DNA from: Paeniglutamicibacter gangotriensis Lz1y | GTDB taxonomy: Bacteria > Actinomycetota > Actinomycetes > Actinomycetales > Micrococcaceae | Length of the DNA stretch: 64,000 bases | Reading direction: 5' to 3' | NCBI RefSeq assembly: GCF_000348945.1 | Contig: NZ_AOCK01000012.1 | Span: 62,001 to 126,000, forward strand | Shown: positions 55,557 through 63,840 of the stretch, in pieces | Numbering within the stretch: the stretch's first letter is position 1 | Layout of the letters: every line of letters begins with the position of its first letter | Position numbers and translations under genes: made by a program | The notes under the pieces: generated by a model | Database searches by the model: none | Told to the model about the DNA's origin: nothing | The model's input: the letters and a program-made list of their open reading frames with translations, nothing else

Positions 55557-55742
55557 GAGTGATCTCTTTCCCCGTGTTGTTGGTATGCGCAAGTTTATGA
55601 ACAAATCGTCGAGAGGTGCTTGCGTGTTCCGGCGAGAATCATAGGATTGACGCAAGTTTTAGTTTGTTATTATGAAGTTTGAGCTAGATTCTCGCTGAGT
55701 GTGGTTCTAGTGCGGTGGAAAATTGCTGAAAGAGGACCGAAC
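55557..55742. promoter_or_regulatory. AT-rich divergent control region of lysE and lrp
   Basis: The 186-bp gap is much more AT-rich than its surroundings. A plus-strand -35 TTGACG (55647-55652) and TATTAT (55668-55673) are 15 bp apart. A minus-strand TATGAT (55643-55638) may serve lysE. Lrp-type regulators often bind such AT-rich gaps; no exact operator was defined. Confidence 0.5.
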
Positions 55743-56189
55743 ATGGATGGAATTGACCGTGCAATGCTCCGCCGGTTGCAGGATGACGGACGAATGACGG
55801 CCACGGCGTTGGCCCATGATGTGGGCCTCACCTTGGCGCCCTGCCACCGGCGGCTACGCGAAATGGAAAGCAACGGCGTAATTCGTGGCTACCGCGTGGA
55901 GGTCGATCCTGCCAAGGTAGGGCTTGGCTTCGAGGCGCTGGTGTTCGTGACCCTTAAGGATCGCTCAAATCTGAAGGGTTTTGAACAAGAGGTTGCCGGG
56001 ATCGGACAAGTCATAGATGCCCAGCGACTTTTTGGGGAACCGGATTTCTTGTTGAGGGTCATGGCCGAGGATCTGCCCGCTTATCAACGCTTCTATGATG
56101 ATGTTCTGGTGGGCCTGCCCGGGGTCGAAAAACTCACCAGCACCATCGTCATGAAGCACGTGAAGACCGGCGGGCGCCTGCCGCTGTAG
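55743..56189 (+). CDS. Lrp/AsnC family transcriptional regulator
   Basis: This 148-residue regulator has an N-terminal helix-turn-helix (DGIDRAMLRRLQDDGRMTAT, then LAHDVGLTLAPCHRRLREME) and a C-terminal RAM/AsnC ligand-binding domain (VFVTLKDRSNLKGFEQEV ... FGEPDFLLRVMAEDLPAYQR). ATG 55743 follows AGAGGA. It probably controls the divergent LysE exporter in response to an amino acid, as LysG-like or Lrp systems do. Confidence 0.92.
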   Translation: MDGIDRAMLRRLQDDGRMTATALAHDVGLTLAPCHRRLREMESNGVIRGYRVEVDPAKVGLGFEALVFVTLKDRSNLKGFEQEVAGIGQVIDAQRLFGEPDFLLRVMAEDLPAYQRFYDDVLVGLPGVEKLTSTIVMKHVKTGGRLPL

Positions 56190-56344
56190 CCAACCGGCGG
56201 ACGGGCGTCGTTAGCCCTTGCGGATCCGGTCTAGCCGCGTGATGCTTGGGAAGCCGAGCCAACTTGATGTCTCGGGCACCAACTGGAGATGAGGTCCACT
56301 CAAATGAACGTACGCACAACTGTGCTAACCCCCGGCGTCCGAAG

Positions 56345-56572
56345 ATGAACAGTGTTCTCGTGGTGTTGCGCGGAGGGCCGTTCGACGGCCGACAACTGAC
56401 CGTCACTGACTGGCCGGAACCGGTCATGGTGGAGTCGCTGCCTCAGGAGCTTCCATACGAAGGACGCGTACGGGCACGGTACCTAGCTAAGGAGCCTGCC
56501 GGAACGGTGGAGGGTCCACGGGAAATGATTTGGGACGAGGCCAAACGTGTCGGAGGGATCCATCATGCGTAG
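56345..56572 (+). CDS. Small hypothetical protein
   Basis: This 75-residue protein begins NSVLVVLRGGPFDGRQLTV and ends EMIWDEAKRVGGIHHA. The RGGPFDGR opening is shared by many small actinobacterial and phage proteins of unknown role. Ribosome-binding before ATG 56345 is weak, and the frame remains open 99 nt further upstream, so the start is uncertain. It ends before the terminator that also serves the tRNA. No function assigned. Confidence 0.6.
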   Translation: MNSVLVVLRGGPFDGRQLTVTDWPEPVMVESLPQELPYEGRVRARYLAKEPAGTVEGPREMIWDEAKRVGGIHHA

Positions 56573-56659
56573 TTTTCTGCGGATTCTCCGCAGACGGCGA
56601 GCTTTCGGGTCAATTACCTTGTCCGGGCTTCGTCCACTTCATCAGCTTGCAGGCATATG

Positions 56660-56702
56660 AAAAGCGGCATCCAGCAGGGAGTCCCTGTTGGATGCCGCTT
56701 TT
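56660..56702. terminator. Long bidirectional terminator beside tRNA-Arg
   Basis: The arms start AAAAGCGGCATCCA (56660) and end TGGATGCCGCTTTT (56702); pairing extends to about 20 bp with one G-T pair and a very small loop. It lies 7 nt past the tRNA 3' end on the minus strand and after the small plus-strand gene. Confidence 0.92.
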
Positions 56703-56709
56703 GTCTCTG

Positions 56710-56783
56710 TGCCCCCGACGCGACTCGAACGCGTGACCTAGAGATTAGAAGGCTCTTGCTCTATCCATCTGAGCTACGGAGGC
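56710..56783 (-). tRNA. tRNA-Arg (anticodon UCU)
   Basis: On the minus strand a 74-nt cloverleaf can be drawn. The acceptor stem is GCCTCCG with CGGGGGC, the D-stem GCTC/GAGC, the anticodon loop CTTCTAA with TCT at positions 34-36, and the T-stem ACGCG/CGCGT with TTCGAGT loop. The discriminator base is A and the CCA is not encoded. The pair 31-39 is a C-T mismatch. It reads AGA, a rare codon in this GC-rich genome. Confidence 0.95.
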
Positions 56784-56968
56784 AAGCACAAGAATCATAG
56801 CTCAAACTTACGGTGCCCTCATATTTCACCCATGGCGATACAGGGTCGTCTGAGCGTTTTTAATCGTGAGAAACAATAACTACGGCGGTATGATGAACGT
56901 GTCAATCATCTAGGTTTGCCGTTGAGCTATCCAACCGAAAACCGCTTCTCCAATGTCGAAAGGGAGCC

Positions 56969-58219
56969 GTGCCAAGTAGGACCCCAGCACCCATCAATAT
57001 GACATCGACGCGGTCCAACGGAGCATGGCGCAATTCCATTTTCGGTATCTTCTTCTTGTGCGGCTTCGCGTTTGCCACTTGGGTTGCCAGGCTTCCGGCT
57101 GTACGTGTCCAATTGGACCTGTCCACTTCCGACGTCGGGATCCTGCTATTTTCCCTGGCGATCGGGTCGATTGGCGGACTGGCTTTCGCACCGGGGATCC
57201 TGACGAGACTTGGAATCCGTCGCGGGATCTCGTGGGGTCTGCTCAGTCTGGGCGCTGTATTGGGTGTCCTCGGACTAGTGACAGAGTTGCTTGGCAGCAC
57301 CGTGGGCGCCATGACGGTGTTGGTCATATACGGCTTCGTATTCAGCGCCACCGATGTCATGATGAACGTAGACGGAGCCGCCGTGGAACGCGCGCTTGGC
57401 AAGACGGTCCTGCCGTTGATGCACGCATTTTTCAGCTTCGGCACCATCATCGGCGCTGTTATGGGGGCAGCGGCCGCGAGTTACCAAATCGATGTGCTGT
57501 GGAACTTCACCATCGTCGGTGTGCTGATCATGGTCCTAGGCATCTATTTCGCCCGCAACGTCTCCGGTCTCGAACCACCGGCCACCGAAGGCATGGAGCC
57601 CGACCTCCCGGCTGACTCTTGGTGGAAGCGCTTCTCCGGGATCTTCCACGACGGGCACCTGATGCTGATCGGGCTGATGGTGGCGGGACTTGCATTCGCC
57701 GAAGGAACAGCCAATGACTGGCTCACGATCGCTTCGGTGGACGACCATGGCTTCAGCGAAGCCAATGGAGCGCTGGTCTTTGGGGCGTTCGTCGCGGCCA
57801 TGACCATCGGCCGGATCTTTGGCGGACCGCTCATCGACCGCATGGGTCACAAGCGAGTGCTGGTGGCCATGGGGCTGCTCGGGTTGGCCGGAATCGCGCT
57901 GTTCATTCTGGCGCAAGCACCATGGGCCGTCTTTGCCGGAGCAGTGCTGTGGGGGTTGGGCGGATCACTTGGCTTCCCAGTCGGGATGAGCGTTGCCGCA
58001 GCCCACCCTACCGACGGTCCTCGGCGGGTGGGCATCGTAGCGGTCTTCGGTTATTCCTCGATGCTCGTCGGCCCACCGGTGTTGGGATTTTTGGGCGAGC
58101 ACTTCGGCGTCCTGAGAGCCTTCATTCTGGTTGCAGCGGTCCTCTTGCTGACGTTGCTGATCACTCCCAAGGCCACCGGCGGGCAGACAAAGCGGTCGCT
58201 GCCCGAACGCATCGACTAG
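56969..58219 (+). CDS. MFS transporter (YbjJ-like)
   Basis: This 416-residue MFS protein has twelve predicted helices and starts with a hydrophilic about 20-residue segment. The first half contains SLAIGSIGGLAFAPGILTRL and the duplicated acidic motif ATDVMMNVDGAAVERALGKT, which is typical of the YbjJ/FucP-like group. The second half contains GGPLIDRMGHKRVLVAMGLL. The substrate is unknown. GTG 56969 follows GAAAGGGA at short distance; ATG 56999 is an alternative. A -10 TATGAT lies at 56889-56894. The stop forms a shared CTAG with the convergent reductase gene. Confidence 0.88.
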   Translation: MPSRTPAPINMTSTRSNGAWRNSIFGIFFLCGFAFATWVARLPAVRVQLDLSTSDVGILLFSLAIGSIGGLAFAPGILTRLGIRRGISWGLLSLGAVLGVLGLVTELLGSTVGAMTVLVIYGFVFSATDVMMNVDGAAVERALGKTVLPLMHAFFSFGTIIGAVMGAAAASYQIDVLWNFTIVGVLIMVLGIYFARNVSGLEPPATEGMEPDLPADSWWKRFSGIFHDGHLMLIGLMVAGLAFAEGTANDWLTIASVDDHGFSEANGALVFGAFVAAMTIGRIFGGPLIDRMGHKRVLVAMGLLGLAGIALFILAQAPWAVFAGAVLWGLGGSLGFPVGMSVAAAHPTDGPRRVGIVAVFGYSSMLVGPPVLGFLGEHFGVLRAFILVAAVLLLTLLITPKATGGQTKRSLPERID

Positions 58220-59061
58220 TGACCGAATTGCATCGGATCGACTGGTTCGTCCGCTGTGCCATCCAAACCATCGATGGCCAACACCTCGTCCGGGGTGAGG
58301 TTGAAGGTAAAGATGTCCAGATTTTCCGCCATCCGCTCGGGGCTCGACGTCTTGGGAATCGGGATCACGCCGCGCTCCATCTGCCAACGCAGGGCCACCT
58401 GCGCCGGGGTCACCTTATGGGTCGCCGCGGCCTTGAGTATGGGCTCGCTTTCCAACAAACCATGCTTGCCGCGCCCCAGCGGCGCCCACGCCTCCGTCAA
58501 GATTCCGTACTCGGCGTGGAAGGCCAACCGTGCGTCGTCGATCCATAGCGGTGAGTGCTGGATCTGGTTGACGTCGGGAACCACTCCTGTGGCATCGATA
58601 AGTTCTTGCAGCTGGTCAACCGTGAAGTTTGAGGTGCCGATGGCCCGCACCCGCCCGCGCTTGAGCAGCTTCACCAGGCCTTCCCACGCCTGGACGTAGT
58701 TGCCTTCCTTCGGGTTGGGCCAGTGGATCAGGAAAAGGTCCAGGTATTCAACGCCGAGTCGCGTGCAGCTGTTCTCCCATGCATTTTGAACGCCCTGAAG
58801 AGAATGCCACTCCACATTAAACTTTGAGGTGATGAACAATTCCTCGCGAGGTACCGACGTGGACCCGATGCCCTCGCCGATGCCTTCCTCATTGCGGTAG
58901 TTCTCCGCCGTATCGATTAGGCGGTACCCGGCATCCAGCGCATGCGCCACTGCGGCTCCGGCTTGGATGTCGTCCAGAGGCCACGTTCCAAAGCCAATGG
59001 ATGGGATGAAAGCGCCGTTGTTGAGTTCACGTAAGGGGACCGATGCGTAGTTATCTGACAT
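58216..59061 (-). CDS. Aldo/keto reductase
   Basis: This 281-residue TIM-barrel NADPH-dependent reductase of the 2,5-diketo-D-gluconate reductase type has the catalytic tetrad Asp and Tyr in IDTAENYRNE, Lys in FITSKFN and His in LFLIHWPNP. The NADPH-binding end is IPIPKTSSPERMAENLDIF. The natural carbonyl substrate is unknown. ATG 59061 has TAGCAT 6 nt upstream on the minus strand, so it is probably leaderless. Confidence 0.94.
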   Translation of the reverse strand: MSDNYASVPLRELNNGAFIPSIGFGTWPLDDIQAGAAVAHALDAGYRLIDTAENYRNEEGIGEGIGSTSVPREELFITSKFNVEWHSLQGVQNAWENSCTRLGVEYLDLFLIHWPNPKEGNYVQAWEGLVKLLKRGRVRAIGTSNFTVDQLQELIDATGVVPDVNQIQHSPLWIDDARLAFHAEYGILTEAWAPLGRGKHGLLESEPILKAAATHKVTPAQVALRWQMERGVIPIPKTSSPERMAENLDIFTFNLTPDEVLAIDGLDGTADEPVDPMQFGH

Positions 59062-59067
59062 TTGGCC

Positions 59068-59073
59068 ATGCTA
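59068..59073 (-). promoter_or_regulatory. Leaderless promoter -10 of the aldo/keto reductase gene
   Basis: TAGCAT on the minus strand, then GGCCAA, then ATG 59061. Confidence 0.6.
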
Positions 59074-59269
59074 TGGCACCTACCTGATTACCGATAGAGG
59101 GGGGTGTCTCGTTGCAGGCTCGGAAACAACGGGCGGCGGGGCTGGCGGAGAAGATCCGCACAAAGAATGAGGTGTGCCGCGACACGGACGTGGCAGTGTT
59201 AGAAGGAATTTCGAGAAGCCGCTGCACCACTCACAGATCGCATCATCCACCCACGATGGGAAGGCAATA

Positions 59270-60223
59270 ATGCTCGCAGATCGCAAGGTCCGGGGAATCG
59301 TGTGTTTTGTGGCCATCGCTTTCGGGCTCGCCTGGCTGGTGGCGCTGCCACTGTGGCTCGGTGACGGGCTATTTGACGCACGTTTTGGCACCGTCGCGCT
59401 GGCGGTGATGTCTACCCCCGCGATGGCAGCGCTGCTGATGGTCTTCATCATCGAACGTCCCCAGGGCAAGGCCCGGGCCCTAGGGTTGTGGCCACTGCGG
59501 CCGGTCGGCCGGTTATTCGTGTACCTGGGTCTCGGGCTAGTTGTTCCGGTGGCGCTGGTCTTGGTGGCATTGCCCGTTGGTGATGTGCTTGGTGTCTACC
59601 CGGGTGACTTCAAGACGTTCTCCGCATTCAGGATGATCCTCAACGGGCAGTTGCTTGCTGCCGGGCAAGTCGAGCTGCCGCTGCCGATCGAAACGTTGGT
59701 GGCCTTGCAATTCGTGAACGTGCTCATAGGTGCGTTCATCAACCTGGTACCGGCCTTGGGGGAGGAGCTGGGGTGGCGAGGCTGGATGCTTCCACGACTG
59801 ATGGTCTACGGCCCCGTGAAAGCCATCGTGATTTCCGGGGTGATCTGGGGTGCGTGGCATGCCCCGCTGGTGCTGCTGGGATATAACTACCCGATGGCTC
59901 CTGGCTGGCTGGGAGTGCTGCTGATGATCGGCATGTGCACGCTCGTCGGCGCAGTTTTCGGCTGGCTGCGGTTGCGCTCTCAATCGGTGTGGCCCGCAGC
60001 ACTGGCGCACGGGGCATTTAATGCCGCGGCCGGCTTTCACCTGGTCTTTGCCTCTGCGGGAGCCCCGGTCAACACGACCCACGGCACCATCCTGGGCTGG
60101 TCAGGCTGGATCGTTCCGCTGGTGCTGGTCGTGGTGCTGGTGGCCACCAAACAGTTCCGCCACGCTGCGGCCCCACAGTTACCCTCACAGGAGTCGGCCG
60201 AAGCCCCTGCCTCGGATCGGTAA
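59270..60223 (+). CDS. CPBP family intramembrane glutamic endopeptidase
   Basis: This 317-residue membrane protein of the CAAX protease/bacteriocin-processing (CPBP, Abi) family has the catalytic motifs ALGEELGWRGWMLPRL (E-E-x3-R), VIWGAWHAPLVLLG (x3-H) and ALAHGAFNAAAG (H-x3-N). Eight hydrophobic segments are visible. ATG 59270 follows GGGAAGG; the open frame extends to 59174 without a good start. Bacterial CPBP proteins have varied roles (prenyl-protein-like cleavage, bacteriocin self-protection, anti-sigma proteolysis), so no target is proposed. Confidence 0.9.
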   Translation: MLADRKVRGIVCFVAIAFGLAWLVALPLWLGDGLFDARFGTVALAVMSTPAMAALLMVFIIERPQGKARALGLWPLRPVGRLFVYLGLGLVVPVALVLVALPVGDVLGVYPGDFKTFSAFRMILNGQLLAAGQVELPLPIETLVALQFVNVLIGAFINLVPALGEELGWRGWMLPRLMVYGPVKAIVISGVIWGAWHAPLVLLGYNYPMAPGWLGVLLMIGMCTLVGAVFGWLRLRSQSVWPAALAHGAFNAAAGFHLVFASAGAPVNTTHGTILGWSGWIVPLVLVVVLVATKQFRHAAAPQLPSQESAEAPASDR

Positions 60224-60338
60224 CACCGGGTTCCTCCACAGACGCGAATCTGGTGTCGTCCGGGTTGGCCGCCTCGGAAGGACACTGAAGGGGATGCGGC
60301 AGGAAATACCTGCCTACATCCGAACATTGGAGTGCACC

Positions 60339-60821
60339 ATGACGGACCACATAACGTTGCGCGGTGTCGCCGGAACCGAACCCCGGCGGAGCGGGGAAGG
60401 CAGCGGCACGCTTGTCGCCAAGTTCCGGATGGTCAGCAACGAGCGGCGACAGGACCCGGAGACCGGCCAGTGGGCCGATGTCCACAGCAACTGGTACACG
60501 GTTTCGTGCTTCCGTGCCATGGCCTCCAACTTGCTGGACAGCATCCACCAGGGCGACCACGTGGTGGTCTACGGGAAGATGCAGGTCCGCGAGTACGACC
60601 GCAAAGACGGGACCCGCGGCTTCAGCGTGGATATCGAGGCCATGGCACTGGGCCACGACGTGCGCTTTGGGATCAGCCGCTTCGAACGGGTGCGGAACGC
60701 GGAATCCGCCACCGAACGCCGTACGCGCCACGGGGAGACCGCGCATGGTCGGGAGGAATCGGGCGAGAACGTGCCGGAGACCGACTGGCCCCAGGTCGAA
60801 CCCGACACCGAAGCGGCTTGA
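60339..60821 (+). CDS. ssb: Single-stranded DNA-binding protein, accessory paralogue
   Basis: This 160-residue OB-fold protein starts TDHITLRGVAGTEPRR. The DNA-binding core runs to about residue 110 (LVAKFRMVSNERRQDPETGQ, NWYTVSCFRAMASNLLDSI, GDHVVVYGKMQVREYDRKDG). The tail is acidic but lacks the DDDxPF-type tip of the main replicative SSB (it ends EPDTEAA), so partner proteins such as exonuclease or RecO may not be recruited. It is probably a second SSB (SsbB-like). Start ATG 60339; longer frames overlap the CPBP gene. A strong hairpin follows. Confidence 0.9.
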   Translation: MTDHITLRGVAGTEPRRSGEGSGTLVAKFRMVSNERRQDPETGQWADVHSNWYTVSCFRAMASNLLDSIHQGDHVVVYGKMQVREYDRKDGTRGFSVDIEAMALGHDVRFGISRFERVRNAESATERRTRHGETAHGREESGENVPETDWPQVEPDTEAA

Positions 60822-60854
60822 ACCGAACCAGAAGGCAAACCGCAAGGAAATGTG

Positions 60855-60889
60855 TGGGCGGCCACGGCAGTAGATGCCGTGGCCGCCCA
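60855..60889 (+). terminator. Perfect hairpin after ssb
   Basis: A 15-bp GC-rich stem (60855-60869 with 60875-60889) with a GTAGA loop, followed only by TTGTGTG. It is a terminator-like hairpin without a T-run. Confidence 0.65.
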
Positions 60890-60959
60890 TTGTGTGCAGG
60901 AACATGTCCCCTTGGCAAAAATCGGCTGCGGAAATTGTGAGGAAGTCAGCCCAAGGCAC

Positions 60960-60965
60960 TAGCCT
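60960..60965 (+). promoter_or_regulatory. Leaderless promoter -10 of ettA
   Basis: TAGCCT ends 7 nt before the ATG at 60973. Confidence 0.6.
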
Positions 60966-60972
60966 TGAGGGC

Positions 60973-62655
60973 ATGGCGGAATTCATTTACACGATGACCA
61001 AGGCTCGCAAGGCCGTTGGCGACAAAGTCATTCTCGACGATGTCAGCATGTCGTTCTATCCAGGCGCAAAAATTGGCGTGGTTGGACCGAACGGTGCAGG
61101 CAAGTCTACAATCCTGAAGATCATGGCGGGACTGGACATCCCCTCCAACGGCGAGGCACGCCTCAGCCCGGGATACAGCGTTGGGATCCTGTTGCAGGAG
61201 CCGCCGCTGAACGAAGAAAAGACCGTTCTGGGCAACGTCCAGGAAGGCGTCGGGGAGATCTACGAAAAGATCACCCGATTCAATGAGATCTCCGAGGAGA
61301 TGTCCAAGGACGGCGCAGATTTTGATGTGCTGCTCGAAGAAATGGGACATCTGCAGGAAGCCATCGACACGGCCGACGCATGGGACATCGACTCCCAGCT
61401 CGAACAAGCCATGGATGCTCTGCAGTGCCCACCGGGCGACTCTGCGGTGTCGCACCTCTCCGGTGGCGAGCGCCGCCGTGTGGCGTTGTGCAAGCTTCTC
61501 CTGCAGAAGCCGGACCTGTTGCTCCTTGATGAGCCCACTAACCACTTGGACGCCGAGTCCGTGTCGTGGCTCGAACAGCACCTGCAGGCTTACCACGGTG
61601 CAGTCCTTGCCGTGACTCACGATAGGTACTTCCTGGACCATGTGGCCCAGTGGATTGCCGAGGTCGACCGCGGGCGCTTGATCCCGTACGAAGGCAACTA
61701 CTCCACCTACCTGGAAAAGAAGCGCGAGCGCCTCGAGGTCCAGGGCAAGAAGGATCAGAAGCTTGCTAAGCGTCTGACCGAAGAACTCGCATGGGTTCGT
61801 TCCAACGCCAAGGGCCGTCAGACCAAGTCCAAGGCGCGTCTGGCACGCTACGAGGAAATGGCGTCCGAAGCGGAGCGCACCCGCAAACTGGACTTCGAAG
61901 AAATCCAGATCCCTGCCGGGCCGCGACTGGGTTCCTTGGTCATCGAAGCCAAGAACCTGAAGAAGGGCTACGGCGACCGCGTGTTGATCGACAACCTGTC
62001 CTTCACGCTGCCGCGAAACGGCATCGTCGGTGTCATCGGCCCGAACGGCGTGGGCAAGTCGACCTTGTTCAAGACGATCGTCGGCATGGAACCGATCGAC
62101 GGCGGGGAGCTGACAATCGGTGAATCGGTCAAGATCTCCTACGTCGACCAGAACCGTGGCGGCATCGACCCGGAAAAGTCGCTGTGGGAAGTTGTTTCCG
62201 AGGGCAACGACTACATGCACGTTGGCCAGGTCGAGGTTCCCTCGCGCGCCTACGTCTCCGCCTTCGGTTTCAAGGGCCCGGACCAGCAGAAGAAGGCAGG
62301 TGTGCTCTCCGGTGGTGAGCGCAACCGCTTGAACCTGGCACTGACCCTCAAGCAGGGCGGCAACTTGCTGCTCCTTGACGAACCGACTAACGACCTTGAT
62401 GTTGAAACGCTTTCCAGCTTGGAAAACGCGTTGCTCGAGTTCCCCGGTTGCGCCGTGGTCGTCTCGCACGACCGTTGGTTCCTGGACCGTGTGTCAACCC
62501 ACATCCTGGCCTACGAAGGCACCGATGAGGACCCGGCAAAGTGGTACTGGTTCGAGGGCAACTTCGATTCCTACGAAGCTAACAAGATTGAGCGTATGGG
62601 CCCGGAGGCTGCCAAGCCGCACCGTGTCACCCACCGCCGCCTGACCCGCGACTAG
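60973..62655 (+). CDS. ettA: Energy-dependent translational throttle protein EttA (ABC-F)
   Basis: This 560-residue ABC-F ATPase acts on the ribosomal E site and couples translation elongation to energy charge. There are two ABC domains: GPNGAGKST, LSGGERRRVALCKLL and LLLDEPTNHLDAE in the first; GPNGVGKST, LSGGERNRLNLAL and LLLDEPTNDLDVE in the second. The EttA-type arm region (about residues 90-135) and the charged interdomain linker (KKRERLEVQGKKDQKLAKRL) are present. Length and the C-terminus (HRVTHRRLTRD) match EttA. ATG 60973 lies 7 nt after TAGCCT. The gene is single, with a terminator downstream. Confidence 0.97.
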   Translation: MAEFIYTMTKARKAVGDKVILDDVSMSFYPGAKIGVVGPNGAGKSTILKIMAGLDIPSNGEARLSPGYSVGILLQEPPLNEEKTVLGNVQEGVGEIYEKITRFNEISEEMSKDGADFDVLLEEMGHLQEAIDTADAWDIDSQLEQAMDALQCPPGDSAVSHLSGGERRRVALCKLLLQKPDLLLLDEPTNHLDAESVSWLEQHLQAYHGAVLAVTHDRYFLDHVAQWIAEVDRGRLIPYEGNYSTYLEKKRERLEVQGKKDQKLAKRLTEELAWVRSNAKGRQTKSKARLARYEEMASEAERTRKLDFEEIQIPAGPRLGSLVIEAKNLKKGYGDRVLIDNLSFTLPRNGIVGVIGPNGVGKSTLFKTIVGMEPIDGGELTIGESVKISYVDQNRGGIDPEKSLWEVVSEGNDYMHVGQVEVPSRAYVSAFGFKGPDQQKKAGVLSGGERNRLNLALTLKQGGNLLLLDEPTNDLDVETLSSLENALLEFPGCAVVVSHDRWFLDRVSTHILAYEGTDEDPAKWYWFEGNFDSYEANKIERMGPEAAKPHRVTHRRLTRD

Positions 62656-62691
62656 GAGCCTTTAGCCCCCGGTAGGGCTCATAGCACCAAG

Positions 62692-62739
62692 AAGACCCGG
62701 ACCCGCAATGGAAGAAATTCCTTGCGGATCCGGGTCTTT
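62692..62739. terminator. Bidirectional terminator after ettA
   Basis: AAGACCCGGACCCGCAA (62692-62708) pairs with TTGCGGATCCGGGTCTT (62722-62738) with one mismatch. The inner GGAA/TTCC extends the stem, and a T-run follows on the plus strand. Confidence 0.9.
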
Positions 62740-62756
62740 TGCGTGTGGCTCAGGGG

Positions 62757-63641
62757 TTAGTCCTCGTCGGGCAGGCGGAGCATACCTTCCTGGGCGACGG
62801 TGGCCACCAGCTGTCCTGCGCGATTGAAGACCCGCCCGGAGGCCAGCCCGCGTGCCCCGGAGGCGCTGGGGGACTGCTGGACGTAGAGCAGCCATTCATC
62901 GACCCGGAACGGTCGGTGCCACCACATGGCATGGTCCAGGCTGGCCACCGACATGCCCGGGGTGATCCAGCTCAGCCCGTGGCGGCGCAATATCGGTTCT
63001 AGCAACGTGTAGTCGCTCGCGTAGGCCAGTGCGGCGCGGTGCAGGGCATCGTCGTCCGGCATGGGCGAGTTGGTCTTCATCCACACGGCATTGGTGGCGG
63101 TGCGTTCGCCCGGCCCCTTGAGGAACAACGGCTCGCTGATGTAGCGGATGTCGAAGGGCCGCTGGAAGGCGAATTCCTTGGCGACCGGATGGTCGATGTT
63201 GCCGATCAGATCCGCGGTGCTGGGCAATGATTCGGGATCCGGGACGTCCACCGGCATGGGGTCCTGGTGGTCAAGTCCCTCCGAATCCGTTTGGAACGAG
63301 GCGATCATCGACAGGATCGGCACCCCGTCCTGGTAGGCATGGACGCGGCGGGCGGAGAATGAGCGCCCGTCGCGCAGTCGCTGCACCCCGAAGGTGATTG
63401 GTAGTCGTGCATCCCCGGCGCGCAGGAAATAGCCGTGCATCGAATGGATCGGACGGTCCGGGGCGATGGTCTTCGAGGCCGCCATCACCGACTGGCCGAG
63501 AACCTGGCCGCCGAAGACCCTGTTTCTGGCCTGTGGCGGGGTGTGGCCGATGAAGATGTCTTCGTCGGTACGGGCCTCTGGATCGCCGCTGAGCTCCAGC
63601 AGGTCTATCAGTTGCGGCGTCGTGGTGTCGTTGGTGCTCAC
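62757..63641 (-). CDS. tesB: Acyl-CoA thioesterase II
   Basis: This 294-residue double hot-dog thioesterase hydrolyses acyl-CoA to free fatty acid and CoA. The first hot-dog has FGGQVLGQSVMAASKTI and HSMHGYFLRAGDARLPI. The second has LAYASDYTLLEPILRRHGLS and SLDHAMWWHRPFRVDEWLLY, where the Asp of SLDHAMW is part of the catalytic triad. The GTG start follows AAGGAG. It is a single gene, convergent with ettA. Confidence 0.95.
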   Translation of the reverse strand: MSTNDTTTPQLIDLLELSGDPEARTDEDIFIGHTPPQARNRVFGGQVLGQSVMAASKTIAPDRPIHSMHGYFLRAGDARLPITFGVQRLRDGRSFSARRVHAYQDGVPILSMIASFQTDSEGLDHQDPMPVDVPDPESLPSTADLIGNIDHPVAKEFAFQRPFDIRYISEPLFLKGPGERTATNAVWMKTNSPMPDDDALHRAALAYASDYTLLEPILRRHGLSWITPGMSVASLDHAMWWHRPFRVDEWLLYVQQSPSASGARGLASGRVFNRAGQLVATVAQEGMLRLPDED

Positions 63642-63840
63642 GTGTCTGCTCCTTGGAGGGGAGAAAATGGATCTGGTTAGACACTATCGCCCCGGTGCGT
63701 GCTTTGCCGTATTGGCCCCGAGGCCGTACCGCGTCGACTGACATCTCGGCAGGACCGCTGCTGACCTTGGGCAGAAGCGGCGCTTGTCGGCGCAAAGGAC
63801 GCATTGAGCCGGTGACGGGCTGCCATGAAAGGATTGGTGT

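Noticed and set aside
56573-56968. Possible prophage or integrative element attachment site at tRNA-Arg
   Set aside because: No integrase, no repeat of the tRNA 3' end and no foreign gene block were found nearby.
60946-62469. A 507-codon open frame antisense to ettA
   Set aside because: Same GC-driven artefact; ettA is certain and fills the region.
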